This document shows, in pieces, positions 27,207 through 35,536 of a DNA stretch of 64,000 nt. The notes under the pieces are model-generated. The model was not told where the DNA came from, did not search any database, and saw nothing but the letters and a program-made list of their open reading frames with translations. The stretch's first letter is position 1. Every line of letters starts with the position of its first letter. Made by a program: the position numbers and the translations under genes. This stretch comes from Bifidobacterium sp. ESL0732 (GTDB lineage Bacteria > Actinomycetota > Actinomycetes > Actinomycetales > Bifidobacteriaceae). The stretch covers positions 1,984,001 through 2,048,000 of the forward strand of contig NZ_CP113920.1 of assembly GCF_029395535.1 (NCBI RefSeq), given 5' to 3'.

Positions 27207-27256
27207 AGAACGTAATCGCAGCATCACAACCTGCTGCTCCGGCATCAATTTGCTCA

Positions 27257-27415
27257 TTTTTGGGGTTCTTGGCGCACCAAGTACCCCCAAATACAACGCT
27301 TTGAGGTGAATTCTTCAGAAAACGGGGTTCTTGGCGCACCAAGAGCCCCAAAATTTGACGAATATCACTCAATTCTTTATATAATCGCCCTCTTGGCGCA
27401 CCAAGAGGTACAAAA
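27257..27415. repeat. Three-unit palindromic array, period 62 bp (family 3)
   Basis: CTTGGCGCACCAAG occurs at 27268-27281, 27330-27343 and 27392-27405, spaced exactly 62 bp. Flanking bases extend the stems (GGGGTT...AGCCCC in unit 2, CCTCTTGG/CCAAGAGG in unit 3). The linkers are only partly conserved; AATTCTT follows units 1 and 2. It fills the gap between the convergent 3' ends of pncB and the DUF3039 gene. The same family is found at 56911-57050. Confidence 0.85.
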
Positions 27416-27513
27416 TAAAGCAAAAGGCTATGCATACCGTCGATTTCCGGTATACACAGCCTTTATTATGTAAACGGCGAAACAATAATCGTCTCCGCGC
27501 AAGAAACCTGACT

Positions 27514-27849
27514 TTACTTGCCGGTCATTTCCTCGTAGATGCGCTTGCAATCGGGGCAAACCGGATACTTTGAAGGATCATGCTTCGGCACCCAAATCTT
27601 GCCGCACAGCGCCACCACAGGCCGTCCGGTGAGCTGGGACTCGCGCATACGGTCACGCGAAACGTAATGAGCGAAGCGATCGGCATCGCCGTTGTCGTCA
27701 AGCTTGTTTTCCTCTTTGGTTTCCGGGCGCTCAAGCACCGCGGTCCCTGCGCCGGAATCCGGATTTTTGGAGGGATTTTCGAATCCAGCCTCATCGCGCC
27801 AGTTATTCGGCCGCTCGACAATATCCAGCCTTTCGAAAAAATCAGTCAT
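27514..27849 (-). CDS. DUF3039 domain-containing protein
   Basis: A 111-residue small actinobacterial protein. The C-terminal half contains DRFAHYVSRDRMRESQLTG, a CGK.W segment and CPDCKRIYEEM, so a Cys-x2-Cys knuckle and an upstream Cys may bind zinc. It matches the DUF3039 family, of unknown function. The N-terminal half is variable and charged. GGAGAC precedes the ATG. Monocistronic. Confidence 0.85.
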   Translation of the reverse strand: MTDFFERLDIVERPNNWRDEAGFENPSKNPDSGAGTAVLERPETKEENKLDDNGDADRFAHYVSRDRMRESQLTGRPVVALCGKIWVPKHDPSKYPVCPDCKRIYEEMTGK

Positions 27850-28078
27850 AACGTCTCCTTATTCGGCTACACAATCACACATCAATCACCGCTATACTGC
27901 CTATATCATAACGTCCGGCGTTTACCACAAGCGACGATTACCATGTCATTCATCTCTAGGCATCACGCCGAATCGTCGCATCGTTTATGAGAACAAAAAA
28001 TCAAAGGACAAAAAATCGCCGGCGCCTCGAAGACCCGAATAAAGCCCGAAAATCAGCGTCAGGCGTTATCCTTTAAAT

Positions 28079-28573
28079 ATGACTATTGCAGTGTGCCCGG
28101 GCTCGTATGATCCAGTCACGGCAGGGCATTTGGACGTTATCGAACGCAGCGCGCGTATTTTCGAAACGGTTCACGTCGTCGTGGCCGTAAATTCCGCGAA
28201 AACCCCAATGTTTTCGGAAAAGACCCGCGTAGATGTCATCAAACGGGCTTTGGTAAAAGACGGCTATCCTAACGTCGTAGTCGCTTCAACCGACGGGCTG
28301 ATCACCGACTATTGCACCAAGGTCGGCGCATCGGTTATCGTCAAGGGCCTGCGCCAGAACGGCGACTACGAGGCCGAGCTCGGGATGGCATTGGTCAACC
28401 GCAAACTTTCCGGCGTCGAGACGATGTTCCTGCCTGCTAACCCGATACTTGAGCATATTTCCAGCACCATCGTCAAGGATGTGGCGCGTCACGGCGGCGA
28501 TGTCACCGGCATGGTGCCCGATTGTGTGGTCGGTATGCTCGCCGAACAACTTCAAAAAGAAAAGAGTCAATGA
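28079..28573 (+). CDS. coaD: Phosphopantetheine adenylyltransferase
   Basis: Transfers AMP from ATP to 4'-phosphopantetheine, the penultimate step of coenzyme A synthesis. The 164 residues include the nucleotidyl-transferase motif [18 protein letters not shown] and the second motif with [20 protein letters not shown] at 28067-28072 ends six bases before the ATG and no Shine-Dalgarno sequence is present, so the mRNA is probably leaderless. The stop codon overlaps the ATG of the next gene (ATGA), implying translational coupling. Confidence 0.95.
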   Translation: MTIAVCPGSYDPVTAGHLDVIERSARIFETVHVVVAVNSAKTPMFSEKTRVDVIKRALVKDGYPNVVVASTDGLITDYCTKVGASVIVKGLRQNGDYEAELGMALVNRKLSGVETMFLPANPILEHISSTIVKDVARHGGDVTGMVPDCVVGMLAEQLQKEKSQ

Positions 28574-29451
28574 TGGTGGACGAAAAAGACCTCAACGGCG
28601 AGGAAGACGATACCCTTTCCAAGGTGATTCCGATCGACGACCTTTCGCCGAACCACGATGAAGAAGACGGGGACCCCAACAATCCCGTTGACAGCGACGA
28701 AACCAACGATAATGCCGTCGTAGATGACAATGATCCGGGTGCCCCGAAAGCCGCCAAACCACTTTTTGCGTCGCCCTCCGATCTCCCGGATCTGCGGGAA
28801 CATCACGACGAAACGTCCGCGAATGACGACGATTCCGATGACGGTTCCGACAACGCAGATAACGCCGAAAGCAAAAGCCGCAACGAATTCACGACGGTCT
28901 ATGACATCATCGACCAGATGAGCGCCGCCATCGAGGAGACCAAACCGAGCATCTTTACCCCTGGCATGGTGCGTCTCGACCGCGACGAATTCCTCGACCA
29001 GCTTGGCCAGCTCAAAGCCATGCTCCCCGTCCAGCTCGAACGCGCGTCCTCGCTGATGCGAGAGGCCGAGCGACGCCTGCAGAACGCACAAAGCCAGGCC
29101 CAGGCCATCGTCACCAAGGCGCAAAGCCAGGCCGCTCAGATCAAGCAGAATGCCGAAGAGCAGGCCCAGATTCTCGCCGGACAAGAGCGCGTCGTAGATA
29201 TCGCGCAGCAGAAAGCCCGCGTGATCATGGACAATGCACAAGCCAAGTCGACCAAGCTCGTACAAGGCGCCAACGCCTATTGTGCCGACGTGATGAAGGC
29301 CTTGAAAGACCAGGTCACCACGTACGACCGCGACATCCGCAATGGCATCGAAGTGATCGACAAGCGCCAGCACGAGGCCGCGTCACAGCTGGAAAAGACC
29401 CAAGCCGACGCTCTCGCCAACAAGCAGACGCCGTCGAAGAAAACCGAATAG
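28570..29451 (+). CDS. sepIVA: SepIVA/DivIVA-like cell-division coiled-coil protein
   Basis: A 293-residue protein. Residues 1 to about 110 are acidic and disordered. Around 115 comes [20 protein letters not shown], a DivIVA-like entry motif, then a long coiled coil rich in Gln and Ala ([20 protein letters not shown]) to about 275. It matches mycobacterial SepIVA (Rv2927c), a cytoplasmic septation protein, in placement as well: sepIVA-DUF177-rpmF-rnc is a conserved actinobacterial order. The coaD stop overlaps the start by four bases; ATG 28573 is an alternative start. Assignment by coiled-coil similarity and synteny. Confidence 0.82.
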   Translation: MMVDEKDLNGEEDDTLSKVIPIDDLSPNHDEEDGDPNNPVDSDETNDNAVVDDNDPGAPKAAKPLFASPSDLPDLREHHDETSANDDDSDDGSDNADNAESKSRNEFTTVYDIIDQMSAAIEETKPSIFTPGMVRLDRDEFLDQLGQLKAMLPVQLERASSLMREAERRLQNAQSQAQAIVTKAQSQAAQIKQNAEEQAQILAGQERVVDIAQQKARVIMDNAQAKSTKLVQGANAYCADVMKALKDQVTTYDRDIRNGIEVIDKRQHEAASQLEKTQADALANKQTPSKKTE

Positions 29452-29497
29452 CATAAACAGATACAAACAGACAGATTCGAAAGAATGATAACGATAT

Positions 29498-30121
29498 ATG
29501 AGCAGACCTGAAGATTCGCAATGGGCCGTCTGTGTGGGGCAGATTATCTCGCGCCCCGGCCAAAGCAAAAGCGTTGATGCCGATTTTCCCGCCCCAAGCG
29601 GCATCGGCGACAACGTCATCGGGGTGAAGGAGGGCGCGCCGGTCAAAGTGAGTGGCTCCTTCGATTCCATCGTCGACGGGCTGATTTTCACCGGCCACTT
29701 CGACGCGCCGGTTCACGCCGAATGCGTGCGCTGCCTCACCCCCCTCAAACGCGACTGGGGCATGGATGTCACCGCGTTCTTCCCCTTTGATTCCGCCAAA
29801 GCGAGCGTCAACGCCGATAACGGGCACGGCAAGCACGACGAAGATATCGATATCATCGCCGGCGAGGACGAGTCGGAAGACACCTACCCGCTGAGCGCCG
29901 ATTGCAATTTCGCCGACCTCGAAGCGCTCCTGCGCGATACCTTGGTCGAAAACCTGCCGCTGCAGCCATTGTGCAGGCCGGATTGCAAGGGGCTATGCTC
30001 GCAGTGTGGCATCAACTTGAACGACAATCCCGATCACCATCATGACGTGGTCGACAACCGCTTCGCCGCTCTAGCCGGTCTCAAAGCCGAGCTCGAAAAG
30101 GAAGAGGAACAGCGCAAATAG
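29498..30121 (+). CDS. DUF177/YceD-family protein
   Basis: A 207-residue member of the YceD (DUF177) family, linked in many bacteria to 23S rRNA accumulation or 50S assembly and encoded beside rpmF. Four Cys positions are visible: CVRCL near the middle, then CRPDCKGLCSQCG, the family's zinc-like knuckle. An acidic insertion (about 108-135) is typical of this lineage. The gene precedes rpmF by 73 bp. Confidence 0.9.
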   Translation: MSRPEDSQWAVCVGQIISRPGQSKSVDADFPAPSGIGDNVIGVKEGAPVKVSGSFDSIVDGLIFTGHFDAPVHAECVRCLTPLKRDWGMDVTAFFPFDSAKASVNADNGHGKHDEDIDIIAGEDESEDTYPLSADCNFADLEALLRDTLVENLPLQPLCRPDCKGLCSQCGINLNDNPDHHHDVVDNRFAALAGLKAELEKEEEQRK

Positions 30122-30194
30122 CGCTTGTACCGAGATTGCGTTAGACTTGTCTACGCTTAAGCTCAAATTTGTTCGAACGAAATAGAGGAATACC

Positions 30195-30389
30195 ATGGCA
30201 CTGCCAAAGTACAAGACTTCGCGAGCCAACACGCATTCGCGCCGCTCCAACTGGAAGGCCAGCGCGGCCAAGACCGTCGCCTGCCCCAATTGTGGTGCGC
30301 CGACCCTGCCGCATATGGCTTGCCCGAGCTGCGGTTCGTTCCGCGGCCGCGTGTATCGCGAGGCTATCAGCAAGTCGCTGAGCAAGTGA
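30195..30389 (+). CDS. rpmF: 50S ribosomal protein L32
   Basis: A 64-residue ribosomal protein. The N-terminus [20 protein letters not shown] is typical of the family, and the zinc-binding cysteines are retained as CPNCG and CPSCG, the C+ form. AGAGGAATACC precedes the ATG. A strong terminator follows at 30403. Confidence 0.97.
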   Translation: MALPKYKTSRANTHSRRSNWKASAAKTVACPNCGAPTLPHMACPSCGSFRGRVYREAISKSLSK

Positions 30390-30402
30390 AACACTAGCAG
30401 AT

Positions 30403-30436
30403 AAAAGCCCTGCCATCGACGGGTGGCGGGGCTTTT
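30403..30436 (+). terminator. Rho-independent terminator after rpmF
   Basis: AAAAGCCCTGCCATC and GGGTGGCGGGGCTTTT form a GC-rich stem (one G-U pair) closed by GAC, ending in TTTT 14 bp after the rpmF stop. It separates rpmF from rnc. Confidence 0.88.
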
Positions 30437-30624
30437 GCATCTCTACTTACGTTCGGCTTTAATCTAAAATAATTAAAACACCATCTACACCGCCACGCAG
30501 ATGTATTACAGTAGCCAATACGGTTCAGCTATCCTGACGATATTCGATATCGCAGTATTCGCCATCAACCGGCTTGGTGCCCGCAATATGTTCGTCGGGG
30601 TCATATCCGTATAAAAGGACTATC

Positions 30625-31545
30625 GTGACCGATTCACAACATAACGAAAATATCGAATCCACCACCATGGGCTCAAATTCACAAACTGCCCCGACCACAG
30701 CGACGACCTCTTCGCAGGCGAATGCCACCAAATCCAGCACCACTAAGCCTGACACTGCCAAGTTCCACACCATCAAACCCGACACCGTCAAACCCAACTC
30801 TCCGCAGCAGGAACTGCTCAAGCGCCTGGGCACCACGCTTTCGCCGGACATGCTGGTGATGGCACTCACCCACCGCTCTTTCTCGCACGAGCACGAGGGC
30901 GCGCCGAATTACGAACGCCTGGAATTCCTGGGCGATGCGGTACTCGAGTTCGTCTCCACGGAAACGCTTTATCGCGTCCACCCCGATATGAACGAAGGCC
31001 AGCTCGCGAAGATGCGGGCGATGGCCGTCTCGGAAAAGGCGCTTTCGCAAATCGCGCGCGAAAAGCTCCAGGTCGGCCCCTATATCCTGCTCGGTCATGG
31101 CGAGGCGGAATCCGGCGGTGCCGAGAAAAGCTCGATTCTCTGCGATATTGTCGAATCGCTGATCGGCGCGACGTTCGTGGAACACGGAATTGATGAGGCC
31201 CGTAAGGTCGTGCACCATCTGGTCGACGACGAACTGAAAAAAGTCGCTACCGAAGGTCCGGCACTGGATTGGAAGACCTCACTGACCGTCAAAGCGCACG
31301 GCATGGGGCTTGAAGACCCGCGCTACCGCATGGCCGTCTCCGGGCCGGAATACGCGCAGGTCTTCACCGCCCGTGCCGTCGTCGGCGACGATGACGAAGT
31401 GCTTGGCGTCGGCACCGGTTCCAGCAAACGCAAGGCTCAGCTCGCCGCGGCAAAAGCCGCATGGACGGAATTGGACACGAATCCGAGCCGCCATCAGGCT
31501 AAAAAGCACCATCATCACAACGATGGAAAATCGCAGCGAAAATAG
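30625..31545 (+). CDS. rnc: Ribonuclease III
   Basis: Double-strand-specific endoribonuclease for rRNA and mRNA processing. It has an RNase III domain with signature ERLEFLGDAVLEF and a C-terminal double-stranded-RNA-binding domain ending SSKRKAQLAAAKAAW. Of 306 residues, the first 55 or so are a Ser/Thr/Lys-rich extension with the TKPDTAK and IKPDTVK repeats that is not part of the fold. GTG 30625 is chosen because AAAAGGAC ends four bases upstream; TTG 30574 is less likely. The C-terminal tail is basic and His-rich (KKHHHHN). Confidence 0.94.
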   Translation: MTDSQHNENIESTTMGSNSQTAPTTATTSSQANATKSSTTKPDTAKFHTIKPDTVKPNSPQQELLKRLGTTLSPDMLVMALTHRSFSHEHEGAPNYERLEFLGDAVLEFVSTETLYRVHPDMNEGQLAKMRAMAVSEKALSQIAREKLQVGPYILLGHGEAESGGAEKSSILCDIVESLIGATFVEHGIDEARKVVHHLVDDELKKVATEGPALDWKTSLTVKAHGMGLEDPRYRMAVSGPEYAQVFTARAVVGDDDEVLGVGTGSSKRKAQLAAAKAAWTELDTNPSRHQAKKHHHHNDGKSQRK

Positions 31546-31638
31546 CGAATCCTCGAATTCTTTCAGGTTTTCGAATCCCCACAGGCTTGCGACACCCCCG
31601 CCAATATTTGGGCAATAAGCGTTTCCCACGCACGCAAG

Positions 31639-31670
31639 GCGCTATGATATCTAGCACATCGGCATAGCGC
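31639..31670 (+). promoter_or_regulatory. Inverted repeat upstream of ilvB
   Basis: GCGCTATG (31639-31646) and CATAGCGC (31663-31670) form a perfect stem, nine pairs when the adjacent G/C are included. A TATGAT within it (31643-31648) could be a -10, so this may be an operator over the ilvBN promoter. No leader peptide rich in branched amino acids is visible before ilvB. Confidence 0.35.
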
Positions 31671-31784
31671 CACGGCCTGCCACGAACGGGCGAGCGAACA
31701 CCGAGCGTCATTACCATGCAGACGTACACCATACGCAGCAGGTCAGAAGACAATTCCTATAAACCCGAAGAGATAAGAGGAACG

Positions 31785-33743
31785 ATGGTGTCACCAACGC
31801 CTTTACAGGCATTCAGCGCGGTGCCGAAAGCACCAACGAAGACAAGCAAACAGACTCTCGTCGACGGCGAGAAAATGACCGGCGCGCAGGCGCTGATCCG
31901 CACGCTGGAAGATCTGGGCGTGCAGGATGTTTTCGGCATTCCAGGCGGTGCTATCCTGCCGGTTTATCACCAGATTCACGACGACACCAAGTTTCGTTTC
32001 GTGCTGATGCGCCATGAGCAGGGCGCGGGTCACGCGGCCGAAGGATACGCCGTCGCTACAGGGCGCGTAGGCGTGTGCATCGTGACCTCCGGGCCGGGCG
32101 CCACGAATATGGTCACCCCGATCGCCGACGCGAATATGGATTCGGTTCCGCTCGTCGTCATCTCCGGGCAGGTCGGCATCGATTCAATCGGCACCGACGC
32201 CTTCCAGGAGGCCGATACCGTCGGCATCACCTATCCGGTGGTCAAGCATTCTTACCTCGTCACTGACGCACAGGATATCCCACGCGTACTCGCAGAAGCG
32301 CACTATATCGCGCGTTCAGGTCGCCCCGGCCCCGTCGTCGTCGACGTTTCCAAGACCGCGCAAGTCGGTGAAATGTATTATTCCTGGCCGCAAAAAATGA
32401 TACTTCCCGGCTATAATCCCACGACCAAACCTCACGGTCACGTCCTGCGCGAAGCCGCAAAACTCTTCGAGCAGTCCTACCGTCCGGTGCTCTACGTAGG
32501 CGGCGGTGCCATGCGTTCCAACGCTGGCGCGCAAGTCAAGGAGCTCGCTGATCTGACCGATTCCCCCATTGTCACCACACTTCCCGCTCGCGGCATCGTG
32601 CCGGATTCCGATCCGAAAGTGCTTGGGATGCTGGGGATGCACGGCACGCTGGCGGCGACGGCTGCGACGCAGAAATGCGACTTGCTGGTGGCCATCGGCG
32701 CACGCTTCGACGACCGCGTGACCGGCAAAATGGACGCGTTCGCCCCCGCCGCCCGCGTCATTCACATCGACATCGACCCGGCCGAAATCGGCAAACGCCG
32801 CCAGCCGGATGTGCCGATTGTCGGCGACGTCGCGGAAGTGCTTGACGCCCTGAATGCCGAAATCAAGCGCGGGCAGGCCATACGCGGCGCGACGAATCTC
32901 AAGCCGTGGTGGAATCTCATCAACTCGTGGCGCGAAAAATACCCCATGAAGTATGACGAAGCGACGCCGGACGGCACGCTCTCGCCTCAGTGGGTCGTCG
33001 AGGAGCTTTCACGTCAGGCTGCACCCTCCACCATCTGGGTTTCTGGCGTGGGCCAGCACCAGATGTGGGCCTCGCAGCTGATCGACTTCGAAAACCCGCA
33101 TTCCTGGATTTCCTCGGGCGGCTTGGGAACGATGGGATTTGGCCTTCCGGCCGCCATCGGAGCACGAGTCGGATCGTCCCGAGATTTCGGCGGCAAGAAG
33201 CCGGTCTGGCTGATTGACGGCGACGGAAGCTTCCAGATGACTTCCGAAGAGCTCGCAGCCGCGTTCATCGACAATGCGCCGGTGAAAATCGCGATCCTGA
33301 ACAATTCCGTCTATGGCATGGTCCGTCAGTGGCAGACGCTCTTCTATGACAAGCATTATTCGCAGACCAGCATCCGCGATGGCGAAAACACGGAAGATAT
33401 CATCAACGTCCCCGATTTCGTGAAGCTCGCCGAGGCGTATAGCTGCGTCGGTATCCGCGCGACTACGCAGGACGAGGCGAAAGCTGCCATCAAACGCGCC
33501 AACGAGATCAACGACCGTCCGGTATTGATCGACTTCCGCGTCTACAAGGACGCGATGGTCTGGCCGATGGTGGCCGCCGGACAGTCCAACGACACCGTCA
33601 CCTACAAGCCGGGCGTGCAACCGCTGTTGCACAATGATACTTCGGATTCGGGTTCAGATTCGAGCGCCGACGAGCCTCAGACCGATACCGACAATGCAAT
33701 CGTTGCCGCTGGAGCTGCGTCAACGGCACAATCGGAAAAATAA
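31785..33743 (+). CDS. ilvB: Acetolactate synthase large (catalytic) subunit
   Basis: Condenses two pyruvates to acetolactate (or pyruvate with 2-oxobutyrate), first step of valine, leucine and isoleucine synthesis, using thiamine diphosphate, FAD and Mg2+. Domains are in the usual order: the TPP N-domain with DVFGIPGGAILPVYH and the essential Glu in MRHEQGAGHAAEGYA, the central domain around 240-370, and the TPP-binding domain with WLIDGDGSFQMTSEEL. A Ser/Asp-rich tail (last 40 residues) and an N-terminal extension make it longer than the usual 570-590. AAGAGGAACG precedes the ATG. ilvN follows after 21 bp. Confidence 0.96.
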   Translation: MVSPTPLQAFSAVPKAPTKTSKQTLVDGEKMTGAQALIRTLEDLGVQDVFGIPGGAILPVYHQIHDDTKFRFVLMRHEQGAGHAAEGYAVATGRVGVCIVTSGPGATNMVTPIADANMDSVPLVVISGQVGIDSIGTDAFQEADTVGITYPVVKHSYLVTDAQDIPRVLAEAHYIARSGRPGPVVVDVSKTAQVGEMYYSWPQKMILPGYNPTTKPHGHVLREAAKLFEQSYRPVLYVGGGAMRSNAGAQVKELADLTDSPIVTTLPARGIVPDSDPKVLGMLGMHGTLAATAATQKCDLLVAIGARFDDRVTGKMDAFAPAARVIHIDIDPAEIGKRRQPDVPIVGDVAEVLDALNAEIKRGQAIRGATNLKPWWNLINSWREKYPMKYDEATPDGTLSPQWVVEELSRQAAPSTIWVSGVGQHQMWASQLIDFENPHSWISSGGLGTMGFGLPAAIGARVGSSRDFGGKKPVWLIDGDGSFQMTSEELAAAFIDNAPVKIAILNNSVYGMVRQWQTLFYDKHYSQTSIRDGENTEDIINVPDFVKLAEAYSCVGIRATTQDEAKAAIKRANEINDRPVLIDFRVYKDAMVWPMVAAGQSNDTVTYKPGVQPLLHNDTSDSGSDSSADEPQTDTDNAIVAAGAASTAQSEK

Positions 33744-33764
33744 GGACAAGGAGAAAGGAACATC

Positions 33765-34319
33765 ATGGCAATCTACCCCGCATCCACTCCGCACAGCGAG
33801 CGTCACACCCTGTCCGTCCTGGTCGAAAACCGCCCCGGCGTGCTGGCACGCATCGCCGGCCTTTTTGCCCGCCGAGCCTTCAACATCAACTCACTTTCCG
33901 TCTCCCCCACCGAGCGCCCGGACATTTCGCGCGTTACCGTGACCGCCGACGTCGAGCAAGTGCCACTGGAGCAAATCATCAAGCAACTCAACAAGTTGCT
34001 TCATGTGCTGAAAATCGTCGACCTTGACAACACCGACGCCGTCGAGCGCGAACTGGTGCTGATCAAAGTCGCCGCAAACGAGACGAACCGTTCCGACGTA
34101 TTGGAAATCGTGCGTCTTTTCCGAGTTCGCGTGGTCGATGTGCACCCCGAATCCCTGACCATCGAGGCCACCGGTGCCGAGGGCAAGATTGACGCGTTGC
34201 TCGGTCTTTTACACGATTACGGCATCATCGAGCTGGTTCGTTCCGGCGCCGTAGCCGTGACTCGCGGCCCGCACGCCTTGAGCGAAAAGGTGGTCGGCAG
34301 CGAAATTCGAGGGCGCTGA
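33765..34319 (+). CDS. ilvN: Acetolactate synthase small (regulatory) subunit
   Basis: A 184-residue regulatory subunit that activates the IlvB subunit and confers valine feedback inhibition. The N-terminal ACT domain reads HTLSVLVENRPGVLARIAGLF, followed by the FNINSLSV segment. The C-terminal half has the small-subunit domain with VDVHPESLTIEATG. AAGGAGAAAGG precedes the ATG. The operon ends at a strong terminator. Confidence 0.96.
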   Translation: MAIYPASTPHSERHTLSVLVENRPGVLARIAGLFARRAFNINSLSVSPTERPDISRVTVTADVEQVPLEQIIKQLNKLLHVLKIVDLDNTDAVERELVLIKVAANETNRSDVLEIVRLFRVRVVDVHPESLTIEATGAEGKIDALLGLLHDYGIIELVRSGAVAVTRGPHALSEKVVGSEIRGR

Positions 34320-34340
34320 CCAACTCCGATTCACATATTT

Positions 34341-34376
34341 AAGGTGGATATGGTTTCAAGCCATATCCACCTTTTT
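34341..34376 (+). terminator. Rho-independent terminator after ilvBN
   Basis: Perfect 13-bp arms AAGGTGGATATGG (34341-34353) and CCATATCCACCTT (34361-34373), then TTT, 21 bp after the ilvN stop. Confidence 0.9.
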
Positions 34377-34403
34377 GTTGCTGAGTCTCCTGCTAAATCG
34401 TAT

Positions 34404-34439
34404 TTGACATATATGCTAGCATTTTGCTAGCATATATGT
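34404..34439 (+). promoter_or_regulatory. Promoter with 15-bp palindromic operator of the fitAB locus
   Basis: Perfect 15-bp arms lie at 34407-34421 and 34425-34439 around TTT (ACATATATGCTAGCA and its complement). A consensus -35, TTGACA (34404-34409), overlaps the left arm, and TAGCAT (34428-34433) is a candidate -10. This is the arrangement expected for autorepression by the antitoxin-toxin complex. Confidence 0.75.
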
Positions 34440-34463
34440 AATCAACATTTTAAAGGAGGGCAA

Positions 34464-34868
34464 ATGGGCACTTTGACTATCCGCAATGTCCCTGACGAAC
34501 AAATCAGCATCTTAAAACAAGCAGCGAAAACCAACAACCGTTCCATGGAAGCAGAAATACGATCTCATGTCGAACAATGGACAGCAGCATGGGTAGCTCA
34601 TAAAGCAATGAGCTCCACAAACCTCTCCGAGGAGTTGCAGACCTATCTCCTTGGCGAACAATCTCATGCCACAGACAATGACGTTTCTCCTGCACAAAGA
34701 GGGAAGAAAGAGCCAGACACGCAAAAAGAAAAAGAGAGGAAACCAACAACTACAGCTGAAATCTTCGCAAAAGCTCATCGACTGCTAAAAGATTCTGGGC
34801 TTACTGGTGACGAGCAATTGGCTCCTCCCCGTAGCAGTGAAATGCGCCATATAAAATTGGGAAGCTGA
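34464..34868 (+). CDS. FitA/VapB-type ribbon-helix-helix antitoxin
   Basis: A 134-residue protein. The first 40 residues (LTIRNVPDEQISILKQAAK, then NRSMEAEIRSHVEQ) are a typical FitA-like RHH DNA-binding domain. The rest is charged, Lys/Glu-rich and unusually long for this family (members are often near 80). It presumably binds the operator at 34407 and neutralises the PIN toxin encoded next. AAAGGAGG precedes the ATG; its end overlaps the next start by one base. Base composition is clearly AT-richer than neighbouring genes, suggesting transfer. Confidence 0.85.
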   Translation: MGTLTIRNVPDEQISILKQAAKTNNRSMEAEIRSHVEQWTAAWVAHKAMSSTNLSEELQTYLLGEQSHATDNDVSPAQRGKKEPDTQKEKERKPTTTAEIFAKAHRLLKDSGLTGDEQLAPPRSSEMRHIKLGS

Positions 34869-35293
34869 TGTTTCTACTCGATACCAATGTAGTAAGTGAA
34901 ATTGCCAGTCGCAAGGTACCTGACGCAAATGTCCTTGCTTGGTTTTTCGCCCAATCACCAGACGCTCTGTACATATCAAGTATTACTTTAGCCGAACTCA
35001 TATATGGCATCGAGCTATTGCCAGAAGGTCAACGCAAAGACGACATACGCAACAGCGTCGTATCTACGCTTTCTGATTTTCGATTCAGACCACTTCCTTT
35101 CGATGAACAGGCAGCTCCATATTATGCGTTAGTTGCTGCTCAAAGAAAAAAATTGGGCAGACCTATGGGTCCCAATGATGCCATGATCACAGCAATTGCC
35201 ATGGCCAATAACATGGTCATAGTTACTCGGAACGTAAAGGATTTCGAAAATACCGGGATAAAAATTATTAATCCTTGGAGCTATCAAAAATAA
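34868..35293 (+). CDS. PIN-domain RNase toxin (VapC/FitB)
   Basis: A 141-residue PIN-domain toxin. The acidic active site is visible: Asp5 in LLDTNVVSE, Glu43 in TLAELIYGIE, Asp104 in GPNDAMITAIA and Asp125 in NVKDF. Members cleave tRNA or other RNA; the target is not predictable. The gene overlaps its antitoxin by one base (ATG shares the A of the preceding TGA). Same low-GC composition as the antitoxin. Confidence 0.88.
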   Translation: MFLLDTNVVSEIASRKVPDANVLAWFFAQSPDALYISSITLAELIYGIELLPEGQRKDDIRNSVVSTLSDFRFRPLPFDEQAAPYYALVAAQRKKLGRPMGPNDAMITAIAMANNMVIVTRNVKDFENTGIKIINPWSYQK

Positions 35294-35311
35294 AAGCCAA
35301 AGGAGGCTCTT

Positions 35312-35503
35312 ATGGTTCAAACATTATCCAGTAGGCAACAACCTAACTCAAATGATTTTCTTATTGACATTGACGATAGTATCTTGACAAAGTTTACGGC
35401 TATCGCACACAGCAACGGTAAAACCGCTGAAGAACAAGCTCGCTCTCTACTTGACGATTACGCACGCGGAAAATTAATCCGCGTACAGGAACAGAAGCAA
35501 TAG
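35312..35503 (+). CDS. Small RHH-like protein downstream of VapC
   Basis: A 63-residue protein with an excellent ribosome-binding site (AAAGGAGG). Residues 17-50 (FLIDIDDSILTKFTAIAHS and GKTAEEQARSLLDDYA) look like a ribbon-helix-helix strand and two helices, so it may be a second antitoxin-like DNA-binding protein. It lies 18 bp after the toxin gene with no terminator between, so probably in the same operon. I do not recognise a named family. Confidence 0.6.
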   Translation: MVQTLSSRQQPNSNDFLIDIDDSILTKFTAIAHSNGKTAEEQARSLLDDYARGKLIRVQEQKQ

Positions 35504-35536
35504 CACAATTTACCACAGCAAACGACACAGAAAGGA

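Noticed and set aside
31716-31784. Leader peptide or upstream start for ilvB
   Set aside because: In frame with ilvB without a stop and with no run of Ile, Val or Leu codons; the ATG at 31785 has a better ribosome-binding site.
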